From Winogradskyella ouciana (lineage in GTDB: Bacteria; Bacteroidota; Bacteroidia; Flavobacteriales; Flavobacteriaceae): a DNA stretch of 64,000 nucleotides. Position 1 is the stretch's first letter, and the number at the start of each line of letters is the position of its first letter. The translations under genes and the position numbers were made by a program. The stretch spans positions 186,001 to 250,000 of the forward strand of contig NZ_WJYA01000002.1 of the NCBI RefSeq assembly GCF_009709615.1, read 5' to 3'. A model generated the notes under the pieces. It had not been told where the DNA came from. It did not search any database and worked only from the letters and a program-made list of their open reading frames with translations. This document shows, one piece after another, positions 61,879 to 64,000 of this stretch.

Positions 61879-62079
61879 TTAGTACTTTAAATTATCCAAG
61901 AAGTCATTAATACGGTCTTTGGTTTCACCAGTACGCTTTTGAATTCGTCCTAGAAGCTCGTCTTCCTTACCTTCTTCATAGTCTAAATCATCATCGGTAA
62001 GTTCGCCCCATTCTTGTTTTAATTTTCCTTTAGCAATGTTCCAATTGCCTTTTGCTTTATCTTGCCATGGTTTGCTCAT
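61879..62079 (-). CDS. CsbD-family stress protein
   Basis: 66 residues from [27 protein letters not shown]; an ATG two codons upstream (62085) is also possible. [29 protein letters not shown] is typical CsbD. These small, acidic, disordered or helical proteins are induced by general stress; mechanism is unknown. Confidence 0.9.
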   Translation of the reverse strand: MSKPWQDKAKGNWNIAKGKLKQEWGELTDDDLDYEEGKEDELLGRIQKRTGETKDRINDFLDNLKY

Positions 62080-62198
62080 AATCAATTAGTTTTAAAGTTG
62101 TGATAAACCAATATGATTTATCTACATTAAATTTAAAATGAATCGTTAGCTTCGATTATCGCTATCAAATTAAAAATTGTTGCAAATGAAATTGAGGT

Positions 62199-63932
62199 TT
62201 ACATTCCACGCTTTTTAAAGTCCTTTTCAATGGTTTCCATAACCCATTTGGTAAGTTTTCTCGAGACTTTACCAATAACGATGCCACGAGATAGCCACCA
62301 GAAGAATCCTGAAAATTTCGTATTGAGTTCAGCTTTGAGAATAGCTTTGACTCTATTTTTAATTGGTTTCTCTAATGCTTTAAAGGCTTTTGCATTAAAC
62401 TTTGGAAAATCCTGAATTTCATATTTTGTAGGATTAGGATCATCATTTGGATCTAACTTACTCACATCTGGTATAATGGGCATATAGGTCTTGCCGTCCA
62501 CTACTCTACTGAATTCCTCAATAGCCGATGCGCTGATACCATGAAATAAATTATTAGGATCAGTAGGATTACATTCTGTAAAGAATACACCTCTTAAAAA
62601 GTTTCTGGCATTTTTGCGGCCGAGAAAAAAATCGTGCTTCCTAAATTCAATATCCAAAAAACCTCCAAAACCTCCGATACCTCCTGTTGCCAAAGGTGGA
62701 TGATCCACTTCTTCATCAACCTGGCCCAATTTTAATTTTCTTGGAAAAGCCATAATCTTAAAAATTCCTGAGGCGAAAGTGTCACTCTGTTTGTTTCGAG
62801 CCTGATTTAAAATTGTAGGTACCAAATAACCCACAATATCCATAATACTTGTCTTTTTATAATCAGGTGTTGAATTAATGATCTCATCTTCAAAATTTGG
62901 AAAGGGATCAATCAACACTGTTCCGTATTTTGGGTTTTTGGCATCTTCAGGGCCGTGGTTTTCTTCAAGACAGCGTAGCACTTCATCGAAAGGTTCATTA
63001 TTTATGGCACCACCATCTACTGCAGTGAACTGAAAGTTCTTTTTCAAGTCTTTTTCAAACTCTAAATCCATGCTTGCAGTAAAAGCCTTTCGTTTCTTTA
63101 AACTGTTCTGTATGTACTCGGTGGGAAATTCAGTATCAAAATAACGAGGCGCCAATCCGACAGGGAATGCTCCTGTAGCTTTTGTCACCTTAACTAAGAA
63201 GTCCCTGTTAGATTTAGAATCTGAAGTTGGGGATAATGGTCTAAAGGGCAGAAATTGATTCTTGTCCTTAATTTCATCATAATTCACCTTAAAATGAGCA
63301 ACAATATCATGATTGCTTATGCGATGTCCTGGAGTTGAATCTAGAAATTTAGATTTTATCCTACTCAACTTAATTTTGTAATCCACAGGACGTAAGCTCG
63401 TTACCGTTAGCAATATTCTTAAGTCCTTAGAAATATAACTTGGGAAATTATCTTTACTCGCATCTTGTGGTAGTTGCTCAAAAACCTTCTCGGCAATTCT
63501 GTCTATAGGTTTTGAGTTCAGTAATGATGGTGCACCTTTATTATCTTTAAAATCAGAGTTAGAGAGCATTTTTTTAAAAGTGGTTTCACCATCTCCACTT
63601 CTATCGTAGAGACTTTCATCATCATCTAAAAATACCCAACTGTCGTAAAGGATATTTCCTGTTTTGGTACTCGACTTTTTCTTAACAGGTTTAAGGTTGC
63701 CATCACAGAGAGCCAGAGCAGTAATCATACTTACCATACCTCCAGCTGATGCTCCTCCGATGGCATCGATGACAACATTGTGATTAGGAATATGCTCTTT
63801 TTTTAATTGTTTTGCCTTTTCCCATTCTGATAAAGCCTCCAGGATATAATCCATAAAACCCGCTGTGTAAGCTCCGGCTGAAACAGCACCAGCCATAGTT
63901 AAACCTAAATGAAATGTGTTTGATTGAGACAT
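62199..63932 (-). CDS. Patatin-like phospholipase
   Basis: 577 residues. Oxyanion and nucleophile motifs are near the start: GLTMAGAVSAGAYTAGFMDYIL and DAIGGASAGGMVSMI (GxSxG). The catalytic aspartate is in the later VDGGAINNEPFDEV (DGG). A long insertion between them and the C-terminal helical extension (about 450-577) are not assigned. It probably has phospholipase A or acyl hydrolase activity. The window ends 68 bases upstream of its start. Confidence 0.9.
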   Translation of the reverse strand: MSQSNTFHLGLTMAGAVSAGAYTAGFMDYILEALSEWEKAKQLKKEHIPNHNVVIDAIGGASAGGMVSMITALALCDGNLKPVKKKSSTKTGNILYDSWVFLDDDESLYDRSGDGETTFKKMLSNSDFKDNKGAPSLLNSKPIDRIAEKVFEQLPQDASKDNFPSYISKDLRILLTVTSLRPVDYKIKLSRIKSKFLDSTPGHRISNHDIVAHFKVNYDEIKDKNQFLPFRPLSPTSDSKSNRDFLVKVTKATGAFPVGLAPRYFDTEFPTEYIQNSLKKRKAFTASMDLEFEKDLKKNFQFTAVDGGAINNEPFDEVLRCLEENHGPEDAKNPKYGTVLIDPFPNFEDEIINSTPDYKKTSIMDIVGYLVPTILNQARNKQSDTFASGIFKIMAFPRKLKLGQVDEEVDHPPLATGGIGGFGGFLDIEFRKHDFFLGRKNARNFLRGVFFTECNPTDPNNLFHGISASAIEEFSRVVDGKTYMPIIPDVSKLDPNDDPNPTKYEIQDFPKFNAKAFKALEKPIKNRVKAILKAELNTKFSGFFWWLSRGIVIGKVSRKLTKWVMETIEKDFKKRGM

Positions 63933-64000
63933 AGTTGTTTACCTTTTAGTTTATAACAATACAAGCATATCTGCAAATTAGATATGAAATGTGTCAATAG

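Overview
The window is chromosomal DNA from a low-GC member of the Bacteroidetes, most likely a marine Flavobacteriaceae (inference). Support comes from the AT-rich codon use, signal peptides ending in AQ or in SC lipoboxes, LytTR and S41 families typical of the group, and a TTG-N19-TAnnTTTG type promoter (13145-13174). No rRNA, tRNA, CRISPR array or intact transposase was seen.

Layout. 1-1530 is the end of a histidine operon (hisA end, hisF, hisIE). 1.6-26 kb is mostly ordinary chromosome: S41 protease, LytTR regulator, TruA-like enzyme, Dps, MscS channels, DUF1328, DUF2461, DUF72, thioesterase, CDF transporter, a large zinc metalloprotease lipoprotein, cold-shock protein, topoisomerase III, LysM-M23 peptidase, an SF2 helicase and an Old Yellow Enzyme. 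26.5-31.2 kb is an accessory cluster: two cytoplasmic proteins sharing a C-terminal module (one carrying six 40-residue repeats), a TPR-transmembrane class III nucleotide cyclase, a PycTM/DUF5706-like membrane protein, and a short VgrG/GpD-like protein. 31.2-31.8 kb is repeat-rich and precedes a membrane-anchored HNH protein.

32.3-42.5 kb is a stress and metabolism region on the minus strand: a gdh-GreA-like-USP operon, a small Cys protein, a three-gene sensor/histidine kinase/NtrC-type regulator operon, and a Dps-MscS operon. Sigma-54-like -24/-12 elements and a shared palindromic upstream site lie in front of the Cys protein, the sensor operon and the second dps. This suggests one regulon controlled by the NtrC-type regulator encoded there.

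42.5-47.8 kb is a four-gene island (HNH nuclease, ParB-like protein, putative PD-(D/E)XK-like nuclease, C5 cytosine methyltransferase) bracketed by long direct repeats. It looks like a horizontally acquired restriction or defence island. 47.8-64 kb returns to housekeeping functions: beta-lactamase-family protein, acyl-CoA dehydrogenase, zinc-free MDR reductase, a YbbAP-like ABC exporter divergent from a TesA-like esterase, FKBP, SDR plus aldehyde dehydrogenase, a fourth MscS, VOC protein, peroxiredoxin, CsbD and patatin.

The strongest candidates for undescribed biology are the cyclase/PycTM cluster, the repeat-flanked island, and the sigma-54 regulon.
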